From contig CANGNS010000013.1 in assembly GCA_947455465.1 (NCBI GenBank), forward strand, positions 1 through 64,000: a stretch of DNA of 64,000 nucleotides. The letters run 5' to 3'. This document shows, in pieces, positions 16,948 to 25,899 of the stretch. A model generated the notes under the pieces. It was not told the DNA's origin and did not search any database. It saw only the letters and a list, made by a program, of their open reading frames with translations. The translations under genes were made by a program, and so were the position numbers. Positions within the stretch are counted from its first letter, which is position 1. Every line of letters begins with the position of its first letter. Origin of the DNA: Comamonadaceae bacterium (GTDB lineage: Bacteria > Pseudomonadota > Gammaproteobacteria > Burkholderiales > Burkholderiaceae_C).

Positions 16948-18660
16948 ATGTCCGCCTACGCCTCTTTTCCCTGGATTGCCAATTACCCGCCCGGCGTACC
17001 GGCCGGTATAGACACCCACGCCTTGGGCACTTTGGCTGATTTTTTGGACGATGCGGTGCATTTATATGCCGACCGTGACGCTTTTATCAGCGGCTCCACC
17101 GGCGCCAAGCTGAGCTACACCGAGCTGGACGATTACGCCGGACGCGTGGCCAGCTATTTCCAAAACGTTTTGCACTTGCCCCAGGGCAGCCGGGTGGCGT
17201 TGATGATGCCCAATGTGCTGCAGTACCCGGTGTGCATGTTTGGGCTGCTGCGGGCCGGCTATGTGGTGGTCAATGTGAACCCGATGTACACGCCCCGCGA
17301 ACTCGAGCACCAACTGCGCGATGCCGGCGTGCAGGCCATGGTGGTGGTCGATTTGTTCGCCCACACGCTGGCCCAGGTCATTGGCAACACACCGGTGCGC
17401 CATGTTGTGGTCAGCGGGCTGGCGGACATGATGCCGTTTTTTAAACGCAATTTGGCCAATTTTGTGATGCACCAGGTCAAAGCCATGGTGCCGCCTTATG
17501 CCCTGCCCGGTGCGGTGGCCTTTCGCGACATGCTGGCGCGCGGCAAGCAGTCGCCCTGGCGCAAGGTCGATCTGCAACCGGACGACCTGGCTTTCTTGCA
17601 GTACACCGGCGGTACCACCGGCGTGTCCAAAGGCGCCATGCTCAGCCACCGCAACGTTCTGGCCAATGTGCAGCAGGTCAAACTTTGGTGTGCGCCTTTT
17701 GTCGATGCCGATCAGCCGTTGCTTAGCATCACGGCGATCCCGCTCTACCATATCTTTGCGCTGGGAAGCTCCTTGACCTTCACGGCCATGGGGGGCACCA
17801 ACGTGCTGGTGTCCGACCCGCGCGATACCGGCGCATTGGTGAAAGTGCTGCGGCGCTACCCTGCGGTGTCATTGCCGGGCGTGAATACTTTGTTTAACCA
17901 TTTGCTGGACCATCCCGATATTGACAAGGTGGACTTTGGCACGCTGCGTTTGGCTGTCGGTGGTGGCGCTGCGGTACAGCAAGCAGTGGCCGAGCGCTGG
18001 CAGGCGCTGACCGGCGCTCCCTTGGTAGAAGGTTATGGCCTGACCGAATGCGCCCCGACGGTGGCCATCAACCCCTTTGACACGCAGCCCCAGGGCGGCA
18101 GTATTGGCTTGCCGCTGCCTTCTACCGAGGTGGTGATCCGCAACCCGCAAGGCCAGGATGTGCCCATTGGCGAGCGCGGCGAGTTGTGCGTGCGCGGCCC
18201 GCAGGTGATGCAAGGTTATTGGCAGCGGCCCGCAGAGACGCGTGCGGTCATGACCGAGGACGGCTTTTTGCGCACCGGCGATGTGGCCGTCATGGACGCG
18301 CAAGGCTTTTTGCGTATCGTGGACCGGCTTAAAGACATGGTGCTGGTCTCTGGTTTTAACGTCTATCCCAATGAAGTGGAGGATGTTGTCATGCAGCACC
18401 CCGGCGTGCGCGAGGTGGCGGCGGTGGGCCGCCCCAGCGAGACCACGGGTGAGGAGTTGCACATCCATGTGGTGAAAAAATCTCCGGCCCTGACCGAGGC
18501 CATGCTGCTTGACCATTGCCGACAGCACCTGAGCGCTTATAAAGTGCCGCGTCGCGTGGTGTTTGAGGCCGATTTGCCCAAAAGCGCCATCGGCAAGGTG
18601 CTGCGCCGCGCCTTGCGGGTTCCCGAAGAATTTGTTGAATTTGATGAATCTGTTGTTTAA
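16948..18660 (+). CDS. fadD: Long-chain fatty-acid--CoA ligase (FadD-like)
   Basis: The 570-residue adenylate-forming enzyme activates fatty acids to acyl-CoA through an acyl-AMP intermediate. It shows the P-loop YTGGTTGVSKGAMLSHRN, the core VEGYGLTECAPTVAINPF, the hinge LRTGDVAVMDAQGFLRIVDRLKDM, the FACS-type VLVSGFNVYPNEVEDVV, and the catalytic C-terminal Lys in LPKSAIGKVLRRALR. I chose ATG 16948 (MSAYASFPW); a TTG 18 bp earlier is possible. The PF10118-type gene follows 11 bp after its stop. Confidence 0.92.
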   Translation: MSAYASFPWIANYPPGVPAGIDTHALGTLADFLDDAVHLYADRDAFISGSTGAKLSYTELDDYAGRVASYFQNVLHLPQGSRVALMMPNVLQYPVCMFGLLRAGYVVVNVNPMYTPRELEHQLRDAGVQAMVVVDLFAHTLAQVIGNTPVRHVVVSGLADMMPFFKRNLANFVMHQVKAMVPPYALPGAVAFRDMLARGKQSPWRKVDLQPDDLAFLQYTGGTTGVSKGAMLSHRNVLANVQQVKLWCAPFVDADQPLLSITAIPLYHIFALGSSLTFTAMGGTNVLVSDPRDTGALVKVLRRYPAVSLPGVNTLFNHLLDHPDIDKVDFGTLRLAVGGGAAVQQAVAERWQALTGAPLVEGYGLTECAPTVAINPFDTQPQGGSIGLPLPSTEVVIRNPQGQDVPIGERGELCVRGPQVMQGYWQRPAETRAVMTEDGFLRTGDVAVMDAQGFLRIVDRLKDMVLVSGFNVYPNEVEDVVMQHPGVREVAAVGRPSETTGEELHIHVVKKSPALTEAMLLDHCRQHLSAYKVPRRVVFEADLPKSAIGKVLRRALRVPEEFVEFDESVV

Positions 18661-18671
18661 GGACTTTTGCC

Positions 18672-19502
18672 ATGACTGATTTGGTAGTGCGACGTTTGCT
18701 GGTGGACCTGACCACGCCTTTTGAGGCGCGCTGGAACGGAGGCGACGCTTTTCGCTCGGCATTTTTTAGCGCCCTCTCGATGAGCTTTCCGCTCGGTGAG
18801 CAGTATTTCATCGACTCGGTGCGCACCTGCTTTAAGGCTTTGCCCGAAGACCAGCGCCAGCAGTTCGCCGCCGAAGTGCAGGGTTTTGTCGGACAAGAGG
18901 CCACGCACCGCCGCATTCACCAGTTGTTTAACGGCCATTTGGAGCGCATGGGCTTTGTCAACAAAATTGAAGTGATAGGCGCCAAGCGCATCCAGAAGGC
19001 CGCGCACCTTGACCCGCGCATGCACTTGGCCGCGACCGCCGCCATTGAGCATTTCACCGCCTTGTTTGCCGACTGGATGCTGCGCCACCCCGAAGCCCTG
19101 GAGGGCGCCGAGGAGCGCCTGCAAACCCTGTGGCTGTGGCACAGCGCCGAAGAGTCCGAACACCGCAGCACGGCCTTCAATATTTACCAGGCCAGTGGCG
19201 GCAGCCACACCTGGCGGGTGCGGGTGTTCCGGGTGATTTCCTTTGTGTTTATCGCCGACGTGCTGCGCCAAACCGTGCGCAACCTGTGGCACGACGGCAG
19301 CCTGTTCCAGTGGAGTACCTGGCGCAGCGCCGGGCGTCTGCTGTTCGCACGCGACGGCATGTTTCGGGGCAATGTGGCCGCCTGGCGCGATTACCTGCGC
19401 AAAGACTTCCATCCCGAGCAGCACGATGCCAGCCGGGGCCAGCTGTGGTTGGCGCAAAACACCCAGCATTTCACGGCCGTCGGCACTCCGGCGGCAGCCT
19501 AG
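18672..19502 (+). CDS. PF10118-type putative metal-dependent hydrolase
   Basis: The 276 residues resemble the family annotated as predicted metal-dependent hydrolases (PF10118). Helical segments carry repeated His/Glu motifs suggesting a di-metal site: QEATHRRIHQLFNGHLE, AIEHFTALFADWM and WHSAEESEHRSTAFNIY. No enzyme activity is established for the family that I know of. The gene lies 11 bp after the acyl-CoA ligase gene, so it is probably co-transcribed and may act on a lipid. Confidence 0.78.
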   Translation: MTDLVVRRLLVDLTTPFEARWNGGDAFRSAFFSALSMSFPLGEQYFIDSVRTCFKALPEDQRQQFAAEVQGFVGQEATHRRIHQLFNGHLERMGFVNKIEVIGAKRIQKAAHLDPRMHLAATAAIEHFTALFADWMLRHPEALEGAEERLQTLWLWHSAEESEHRSTAFNIYQASGGSHTWRVRVFRVISFVFIADVLRQTVRNLWHDGSLFQWSTWRSAGRLLFARDGMFRGNVAAWRDYLRKDFHPEQHDASRGQLWLAQNTQHFTAVGTPAAA

Positions 19503-19600
19503 GCGCAGCCAAACCCCAACACCGGTTGCCCGCTGGCACGCTGTCCCTGCGTGCCACGGTATATGCCAAAGAAATGCCGGTACGCAAAGTGCCGATGCGT

Positions 19601-20233
19601 TTAGCGCACCTGCTGCTGCACCAGGTACTTGGCGATGATGTCCAAAAAATAGCGCTTGGTGCTGCTGGCCGTTTGCGGCCGGATCAAGGCATGGTAGCTG
19701 CCCACTACCGACAAATAAAACAGCGTGGCCAGATCGGCAGCGGTTTTTTCCTCGCCCACCAGGCGCGTGAATTTGCGGGTAAACAGCGCAATGCGCATGT
19801 CATCGGTTTTGCGCAGCATGGTGGCCACCACCGCGTCGCGGCGGCCCAGGCCACGCAAGGCCAGCTCAAAGCGGATGTTGTTCAGGTCATCGCCACCAAA
19901 GGCCAGCACGGTATCGAGCATGGCTTCAATGTCCTTGACGGGGTCGGGATGGGCGTCGCTTTGCAGGCCAGGGTAGAGCGCGATTTCGCGCGCGCGCCAG
20001 CGCTCTATCAGGGCGGCGATCAGGTCGGCATGGTCTTTGAAATGCCAGTAAAAACTGCCCCGCGTCACCTTCAGGTCCTCGGCCAGCGACAGCACCCGTA
20101 TGGCGTCAAAGCCATGGTCTACCGCGGCGCGAAAGGCCGCGTCCAGCCAATCGTCGCGCCCCAGGCGCGAGGCCAGCGTGCGGTCGGTGCCGCTTTGGAC
20201 AGAGGTTTTGCGCGCCGAAGTCGGGTTCGCCAT
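19601..20233 (-). CDS. TetR/AcrR-family transcriptional regulator
   Basis: The 210-residue protein has an N-terminal TetR helix-turn-helix (about 25-70; IRVLSLAEDLKVTRGSFYWHFKDHADLIAALIERW) and a variable helical ligand domain. It is divergent from the sulfatase/propeller/monooxygenase operon and is its likely regulator; an 18-bp dyad lies between them. A TATAAA -10-like box (20245-20240) ends 7 bp before the ATG and no Shine-Dalgarno is visible, so the mRNA may be leaderless. The ligand is unknown. Confidence 0.92.
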   Translation of the reverse strand: MANPTSARKTSVQSGTDRTLASRLGRDDWLDAAFRAAVDHGFDAIRVLSLAEDLKVTRGSFYWHFKDHADLIAALIERWRAREIALYPGLQSDAHPDPVKDIEAMLDTVLAFGGDDLNNIRFELALRGLGRRDAVVATMLRKTDDMRIALFTRKFTRLVGEEKTAADLATLFYLSVVGSYHALIRPQTASSTKRYFLDIIAKYLVQQQVR

Positions 20234-20330
20234 AGGGAATTTATAGTCAAGTTGGAGCCGGTATTGTGACCCAAGCAGCGTCGCCCAGGTGCCTGCGGGC
20301 GCGCCGAGGGCGTGCTACATTGCCAGCAAA

Positions 20331-20348
20331 GTACATATCTGTATGGAC
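20331..20348. promoter_or_regulatory. Candidate TetR operator in the sulfatase divergent intergenic region
   Basis: GTACATATCTGTATGGAC is an imperfect dyad with 12 of 18 positions symmetric (GT-x-CATA-N4-TATG-x-AC). Its size and position are typical for a TetR dimer, 43 bp ahead of the sulfatase start. The regulator gene is on the other side of the same 158-bp gap. I see no convincing -35/-10 pair for the sulfatase direction. Confidence 0.4.
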
Positions 20349-20391
20349 GTCCGCTTGCGCAAGGCCGGCATCCCCTTTGGAGACATCGCTC

Positions 20392-22227
20392 ATGAATATT
20401 GGCGCAAAGGCCATGGCCCGTACGCTGCTGGCAGCAAGTTTGGCCGCTGGATGCAGCGCGGGCGTGCTGTACGCATCAAGCCCTGCGGCCGCAAACGCAC
20501 CGGCCACCGGCGCCATCGTGGCCGCCAAGTCGGGCAAGCGACCCAATATCGTCGTGCTGGTCGCCGACGACTGGGGCTTTACCGACCTGGGTGCTTTTGG
20601 CGGCGAGATGGCCACGCCGCACCTGGACGCCCTGGCCCACGCGGGCGTGCGCTTTTCGAACTTCCATGTGGCGGCCTCCTGCTCGCCCACGCGCTCGATG
20701 CTGCTGACCGGCGTGGACAACCACCGCAATGGCGTGGGCAATTTGCGTGAAGCCATGCCCACCGAGCACCTGGGCAAACCGGGCTACCAGGGCTCGCTCA
20801 CGCCCCAGGTGGTTACGGTGGCGTCGCTCTTGCAAGACAGCGGCTACCGCACCTATGTTGCTGGCAAGTGGAATGTGGGCTCAGAACCCCACAACCTGCC
20901 CAACCGGCGCGGCTTTGATAAGTCGATCGTGCAGGGCGATACCGGCTCGGACAACTGGGAGCCGGCCAAGCAGTACCTGCCGCACTTGCCGCAGGTGTAT
21001 TGGTTTGAGGACGGGCAAACCGCCAAGATGCCTGCCGAGTTTTATTCCTCGCAGTATTTTGTGGACCGCACCATCGGCTACATTGAGGCGGATAGCCGCA
21101 AAGACCAGCCCTTTTTTGCCTACGTGGGTTTTCAGGCCAACCATGTGCCGGTGCAGGCGCCGGCCGAGTTCATTGCCAAGTACAAAGGCCGTTACCACGC
21201 GGGTTGGACTGCTTTGCGCGCGCAGCGGCTGGCCAAAGCCATAGAGCTGGGCATCGTGCCGCCGGGCACGCAATTACGCACCATGTCCACCACCGGCGAC
21301 TGGGACGCTTTGCCCGCCAAGGAGCGCTTGCACATGGAGCGCCAGATGGAGGTCTACGCCGCCATGGCCGAGGCCATGGACTTTCATGTCGGGCGCTTGG
21401 TCGATTACCTGAAAAAGTCCGGCCAATACGACAACACCCATTTTGTGTTTTTGTCGGACAACGGCGCCGAGGGCTCGGACTACCACGAAGCGCAGCCATG
21501 GCTGGTGTTCAACTACAAGCAAGACACCGAGACCTTGGGCGCCAAGGGCACTTACGGGATCCCCGGCCCGGGCTGGGCCAGCGCCTCGGCCTCGCCTTTG
21601 TACACCTATAAATTTTGGTCGGGCGAGGGCGGTATCCGTACCCCGATGCTGATGGCTGGGCCCGGCGTGCGTCAGGCAAACCGCGTGGAGGGCGCGCTCA
21701 CCCACGTGACCGATATCACCCCCACCTTGCTAGATTTGGCCCAGGTGGCGCCGCATCGGGGCAGCTACCGCGGCGCGCCCGTGGAGCCCATCGTCGGGCG
21801 CAGTTTGCTGCCGCTGTTGCAGGGCGGCACCACCGCCGTGCGCGGGCCCGGACAGGTGCTGGGTTATGAGTTGTCGGGCAACGCCGCTTTGTTCAAAGAC
21901 CACCTCAAGTTGGTGCGCAATATTGCGCCGCTGGGCGATGGCCAATGGCATCTGTACGACTTGCGCAGCGACCCGGGCGAAACCCAGGACCTGCGCGATG
22001 CCTTGCCCCAAGAGTTTGCCACCATGCAAACCGACTTTGCTGCTTGGTCGCAGGCCAACCAGGTGCTGGACATTCCGGCCGGCTACAGCCCACAAAAACA
22101 GGTCATGATCAATGGCTTTTGGCGCTACTGGCTGCCCGTCTGGGGCAAGGAAATGGGCGCGGTGTTGGTGGGCTTGGTGCTATTGACGCTCTGGTGGAGC
22201 GTGCGCCGGCGTCGGCGCCGCGCATGA
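20392..22227 (+). CDS. Arylsulfatase-family (type I) sulfatase with C-terminal membrane anchor
   Basis: The 611-residue sulfatase has an N-terminal signal-like segment and the alkaline-phosphatase-like fold. Metal-ligand Asps are in VLVADDWGF (59-60), the formylglycine-forming Cys97 in CSPTR (97-101), Lys159 in AGKWNVG, and the second metal motif in LSDNGAEGSDYHE. The usual GKWHLG reads GKWNVG, so the catalytic-site His is Asn161. The C-terminus has one hydrophobic helix (GAVLVGLVLLTLWW) and a run of Arg, suggesting anchoring in the inner membrane with the enzyme outside. Start 20392 (MNIGAKAM) is preceded by TTTGGAGA. The stop overlaps the next gene (ATGA). Confidence 0.9.
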   Translation: MNIGAKAMARTLLAASLAAGCSAGVLYASSPAAANAPATGAIVAAKSGKRPNIVVLVADDWGFTDLGAFGGEMATPHLDALAHAGVRFSNFHVAASCSPTRSMLLTGVDNHRNGVGNLREAMPTEHLGKPGYQGSLTPQVVTVASLLQDSGYRTYVAGKWNVGSEPHNLPNRRGFDKSIVQGDTGSDNWEPAKQYLPHLPQVYWFEDGQTAKMPAEFYSSQYFVDRTIGYIEADSRKDQPFFAYVGFQANHVPVQAPAEFIAKYKGRYHAGWTALRAQRLAKAIELGIVPPGTQLRTMSTTGDWDALPAKERLHMERQMEVYAAMAEAMDFHVGRLVDYLKKSGQYDNTHFVFLSDNGAEGSDYHEAQPWLVFNYKQDTETLGAKGTYGIPGPGWASASASPLYTYKFWSGEGGIRTPMLMAGPGVRQANRVEGALTHVTDITPTLLDLAQVAPHRGSYRGAPVEPIVGRSLLPLLQGGTTAVRGPGQVLGYELSGNAALFKDHLKLVRNIAPLGDGQWHLYDLRSDPGETQDLRDALPQEFATMQTDFAAWSQANQVLDIPAGYSPQKQVMINGFWRYWLPVWGKEMGAVLVGLVLLTLWWSVRRRRRRA

Positions 22228-23474
22228 GCGCAGGCTACTACGGCAGCCCCTGGCCGGCCGAAGACGGCGGGCCGGCGCGCCTGCAAACGGCCGCACCGGG
22301 CTGGGACTGGAAACTGCAGCCCCACGAGCGCCTGCAATGCCGCACCCGCAACACCACGCTGTCGACCATGACGGTGCTGGGCGATCCGGGTCAGCTGTAT
22401 CTTCTAACCCACTCGGCGCTGCGCGCCCATATCGGACTGGCCACGACGGCCTGCGTGGAGCGCATCGACCCGCACAGCCTGCGCACCCTGGAGCGCTCGC
22501 CGCGTTTGCCCGGCGGCCCGATGTGGCCGGGCGGCATGGCGATCCACCGCAACGGCGATATCTACGTGGTCTACGGCCGCTATGCACATCGCCTGGACCG
22601 GCATTGCCAGCCCAAGCAGTCCCTGCAACTGCCTATCGATCAGCCCTACAACTCCTTTGTGGTGCTGGACAACGGGCTGATCGTTACCAAAAACCTGTCG
22701 GACACCGTGGCCGCGCAGCTGGTGGTGCTAGACCCGGAGCGCTTGCAAACCGTGAGCGCACCGCTGAACTGCCCCGAGCCATCGATTGCGCGCCTCAGTG
22801 CGGTGGGCAATACCGTCTATGTGGTCGGCGTGCGCTCGATATTTCGCTACCACTGGGACGAAGCGGCGCAAGCCCTGCGCATGGATCGCGATTGGCGCTG
22901 GGACTACGTTGGCGCCACCAGCCAAAGCTACGGCTGGGACGTGGTGATCGACGGCCACAACGCCTGGTTTATGGACAACGGACGCCATCGCTACCGCATC
23001 AATATGCATGGCGCTGGGGTGTCCCCAACACCCAACCGCTTGCTACGCGTCTCGCTGCACGACAGCCAAGACCATAGCGCCGTGGCGATCAGCGGCCAGG
23101 CCGGCGGCAGTATCACCAATCCGCCGCTGGTTGATGTGCAGCGCCAGATCGTGCTGGGCTATGACGCGGCCAACCGCTTTTTACGCGCCTGGCGCATTGG
23201 TTCTGCCGGGCAAGGGCTCGCGCCCTTGTGGGAAAAGCCCCATTTCGGCGTGGCCAGCCATATGGTGCTCCTGCCCACCAGCGGCCAGGTGGTGCTCAAT
23301 GATTACCGCCGCTGGGGCGAAGAGGTGGTGGTGCTCGACATTGCCAGCGGCGCCGAGTGCGCCCGCGTGCGCGTGGGGGGCATCACCCAGGGTGTAGTCT
23401 TCCCCAGCGTGGGTTGGGAGCGGGATATGTATTGGTGCTCTATGGGGCGACTTTCGCGGGTGTTTGTGGCATGA
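22224..23474 (+). CDS. Unrecognised protein, probable beta-propeller, in sulfatase operon
   Basis: I do not recognise this 416-residue protein. It has no obvious signal peptide or membrane helix. It contains repeated short beta-strand-like blocks ending in tyrosine, tryptophan or aspartate, such as GGMAIHRNGDIYVVYGRY, NSFVVLDNGLIVTKNL, SAVGNTVYVVGVRSIFRY and HMVLLPTSGQVVLNDY. These look like propeller blades of the SMP-30/NHL/PQQ type. Start and stop overlap both neighbours by ATGA, so it is translated in step with the sulfatase and the monooxygenase. A lactonase, hydrolase or binding role is possible but unproven. Confidence 0.7.
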   Translation: MSAGYYGSPWPAEDGGPARLQTAAPGWDWKLQPHERLQCRTRNTTLSTMTVLGDPGQLYLLTHSALRAHIGLATTACVERIDPHSLRTLERSPRLPGGPMWPGGMAIHRNGDIYVVYGRYAHRLDRHCQPKQSLQLPIDQPYNSFVVLDNGLIVTKNLSDTVAAQLVVLDPERLQTVSAPLNCPEPSIARLSAVGNTVYVVGVRSIFRYHWDEAAQALRMDRDWRWDYVGATSQSYGWDVVIDGHNAWFMDNGRHRYRINMHGAGVSPTPNRLLRVSLHDSQDHSAVAISGQAGGSITNPPLVDVQRQIVLGYDAANRFLRAWRIGSAGQGLAPLWEKPHFGVASHMVLLPTSGQVVLNDYRRWGEEVVVLDIASGAECARVRVGGITQGVVFPSVGWERDMYWCSMGRLSRVFVA

Positions 23475-24943
23475 GCGAGACGCTGCAGGGAACCGTCGTC
23501 GACACCCTGATCGTGGGGGCCGGGCTGTCAGGCATCGGCAGTGCGGTGCATTTGCGCCAAGGCCTGCCCGATGCGTCGGTGCTGATTTTGGAGGCGCGCG
23601 AACGCATTGGCGGCACCTGGGATTTGTTTCGCTACCCCGGTGTGCGCTCCGACTCCGATATGCATACGCTGGGCTATGCCTTCAAGCCCTGGACCGGCGC
23701 CAAGGCGATTGCCGATGGCCCGTCCATCCTGCGCTATATCGAGGAGACGGCGCAGGAGCAGGGCGTTTTGCCGCTGATCCGCTTTGGCCATCGGGTGCTG
23801 CAAGCCGACTGGGACAGCGCCAGTGCCCGCTGGACGCTGCAGGTCCTGCGTGTGGCCGACGGGCAAACGCTGCGCCTGCAATGCCGCTTTTTGCTCCTGT
23901 GCAGTGGCTACTACAACTACCAGCACGGCCACGCACCGCACTTTGACGGGCAGGAAAATTTTGCCGGGCGCATCGTGCATCCACAGCACTGGCCCCAGGA
24001 CCTGGATTACCGGGGCCGCCAGGTGGTGGTGATCGGCAGCGGCGCCACCGCCATGACGCTGGTGCCCGAGATGGCCAAACTGGCCGCCCGCGTAACGCTG
24101 TTGCAGCGTTCGCCCACTTTTGTGGTGGACCGGCCCAGCACCGACGCACTGGGCGATGGCTTGCGCCGCCTACTGCCGGCCGCCGCCGCCTACGCGCTCA
24201 CACGCTGGAAAAACGTGCTGACCGGCATGTTTTACTATGCCTTGGCCAGACGCAAACCCGAATTGGCCACGCGCAGGCTCTTGCAAGGCGTGGCCCAGGC
24301 GCTGCCCGCGGGCTATCCGGTGGCCCAGCATTTCACCCCCCGCTACAAGCCCTGGGACCAGCGCATCTGCCTGGTGCCCGATGGCGATTTGTTCGCCGCT
24401 TTGCGTGCGGGCACGGCGCAGATGGTGACCGATACGATTGACCGCTTCGAGGCCGGCGGCATACGCCTGCACAGCGGCGCCTTGTTGCCCGCCGATGTGG
24501 TTGTCAGCGCCACCGGGCTCGATTTGCTGGGATTTGGCGGCATGCAGATTGCCGTCGATGGGCAGGCGCTGGAGGTCAGCCAAGCCTTGTCCTACAAAGG
24601 CATGATGCTGCAAGGCGTGCCCAACTTGGCTTACGTGTTTGGCTACACCAATGCGTCCTGGACCCTCAAGAGTGACTTAACCGGCCAGTACGTGGCCCGT
24701 CTGCTGCGCCACATGCGCCGCCAAGGTCTGGCCACCGTGGTGCCGGTTTTGCAGGACCCGAGCGTGCAGCCCGAGCCCTGGGTGGATTTCAGCTCGGGCT
24801 ATTTCCAGCGTGCCATGGACCGCTTCCCCAAGCAGGGCAGCAAGCGGCCCTGGCGGCTCTACCAGAACTACCTGCGCGACCTGCTGGCGCTGCGCTGGAG
24901 CCCGCTGGCCGACGGCGTACTGCAGTTTCGCAAGCGCGTATAA
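23471..24943 (+). CDS. FAD-dependent Baeyer-Villiger-type monooxygenase
   Basis: The 490-residue flavoprotein has two Rossmann motifs ([13 protein letters not shown] at 16-28 and [11 protein letters not shown] at 185-195) and the GTWD FAD motif. The type I Baeyer-Villiger fingerprint [12 protein letters not shown] is at 164-175 (FxGxxxHxxxW). Such enzymes use NADPH and O2 to turn ketones into esters or lactones. The C-terminal [11 protein letters not shown] is also family-typical. The start at 23471 overlaps the previous stop (ATGA). Third gene of the TetR-controlled operon; the stop codon overlaps a TATAAT box serving the next transcription unit. Confidence 0.9.
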   Translation: MSETLQGTVVDTLIVGAGLSGIGSAVHLRQGLPDASVLILEARERIGGTWDLFRYPGVRSDSDMHTLGYAFKPWTGAKAIADGPSILRYIEETAQEQGVLPLIRFGHRVLQADWDSASARWTLQVLRVADGQTLRLQCRFLLLCSGYYNYQHGHAPHFDGQENFAGRIVHPQHWPQDLDYRGRQVVVIGSGATAMTLVPEMAKLAARVTLLQRSPTFVVDRPSTDALGDGLRRLLPAAAAYALTRWKNVLTGMFYYALARRKPELATRRLLQGVAQALPAGYPVAQHFTPRYKPWDQRICLVPDGDLFAALRAGTAQMVTDTIDRFEAGGIRLHSGALLPADVVVSATGLDLLGFGGMQIAVDGQALEVSQALSYKGMMLQGVPNLAYVFGYTNASWTLKSDLTGQYVARLLRHMRRQGLATVVPVLQDPSVQPEPWVDFSSGYFQRAMDRFPKQGSKRPWRLYQNYLRDLLALRWSPLADGVLQFRKRV

Positions 24944-24969
24944 TTAAAAAAGCACGATCGTTCTTTTTT
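24939..24969 (+). promoter_or_regulatory. EtfB promoter -10 with adjacent 24-bp palindrome (TetR-type operator candidate)
   Basis: A perfect TATAAT (24939-24944) overlaps the stop of the monooxygenase gene. It is followed at once by a near-perfect 24-bp palindrome (24946-24969): six A, GC, the core ACGATCGT, TC, six T, with only one mismatched pair. No good -35 is visible. Symmetry around ACGATCGT is the kind of site bound by TetR-family repressors of fatty-acid or branched-chain metabolism in beta-proteobacteria. The site would cover the start of transcription. Confidence 0.55.
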
Positions 24970-25095
24970 GGATTGGGGCGCTGTGAATGTGCTTGTAAGC
25001 CCTGCGTACGAGCGCGCCGCATAGAATCTCGGATTGGCCCGCAGCGGGGCGATCTCTGGCCCGTTTTCCTGTTATTTACCTCTGGAGTGGTGTTT

Positions 25096-25845
25096 ATGAA
25101 AGTGATGGTTCCGGTTAAGCGCGTGGTCGACTACAACGTCAAAGTCCGCGTCAAATCCGATGGCAGCGGCGTCGATATCGCCAACGTCAAAATGAGCATG
25201 AACCCCTTTGACGAAATCGCCATTGAAGAGGCGGTGCGTTTGAAGGAAAAAGGTGTAGTCACCGAAGTGATCGCCGTCTCCTGTGGCGTGAGCCAGTGCA
25301 CCGAGACTTTGCGTACCGCCATGGCCATCGGCGCCGACCGCGCCATCCTGGTGGAAACCGCCGAAGAGTTGCAACCTCTGGCCGTGGCCAAAATCCTCAA
25401 AGCCCTGATGGACAAAGAGCAACCCGGACTGGTGATTTTGGGCAAACAAGCGATCGACGACGATTGCAACCAAACCGGCCAAATGCTCGCCGCCCTGTGC
25501 GACCGCCCGCAAGCCACCTTCGCCAGCAAGGTGGAAGTGGCCGATGGCAAAGCCACCGTCACCCGCGAAGTAGACGGCGGCTCCGAGACGCTGAGCCTGG
25601 CCCTGCCGGCCATCATCACCACCGACTTGCGCCTGAACGAGCCGCGCTATGTCACGCTGCCCAACATCATGAAGGCCAAGAAAAAGCAGCTCGACACCGT
25701 GAGCCCGGCCGATCTGGGGGTGGACGTGAGCCCGCGCATCAAAACCCTCAAAGTGGTCGAGCCCGCTGCCCGCAGCGCCGGTATCAAAGTGGCTGATGTG
25801 GCCACGCTGGTGGACAAGTTGCGCAACGATGCCAAGGTCATCTAA
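25096..25845 (+). CDS. etfB: Electron transfer flavoprotein beta subunit
   Basis: The 249-residue EtfB starts [20 protein letters not shown] and has the family motif [19 protein letters not shown] and the AMP-binding region [19 protein letters not shown]. With EtfA it forms the FAD/AMP heterodimer that accepts electrons from acyl-CoA dehydrogenases and passes them to ETF-ubiquinone oxidoreductase. The start is fixed by CTGGAGTGG about 8 bp upstream. It is followed by etfA after 54 bp and lies downstream of a strong operator-like palindrome. Confidence 0.97.
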   Translation: MKVMVPVKRVVDYNVKVRVKSDGSGVDIANVKMSMNPFDEIAIEEAVRLKEKGVVTEVIAVSCGVSQCTETLRTAMAIGADRAILVETAEELQPLAVAKILKALMDKEQPGLVILGKQAIDDDCNQTGQMLAALCDRPQATFASKVEVADGKATVTREVDGGSETLSLALPAIITTDLRLNEPRYVTLPNIMKAKKKQLDTVSPADLGVDVSPRIKTLKVVEPAARSAGIKVADVATLVDKLRNDAKVI

Positions 25846-25899
25846 GACCGGCTGACGCACTGCCCATTCGATTCAACCCCTTCGTCTACAGGACTCTTT

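Noticed and set aside
20392-20460. Sulfatase as a lipoprotein with Cys21
   Set aside because: The residue at -3 is Ala rather than Leu/Val/Ile, and the protein already has a C-terminal membrane helix.
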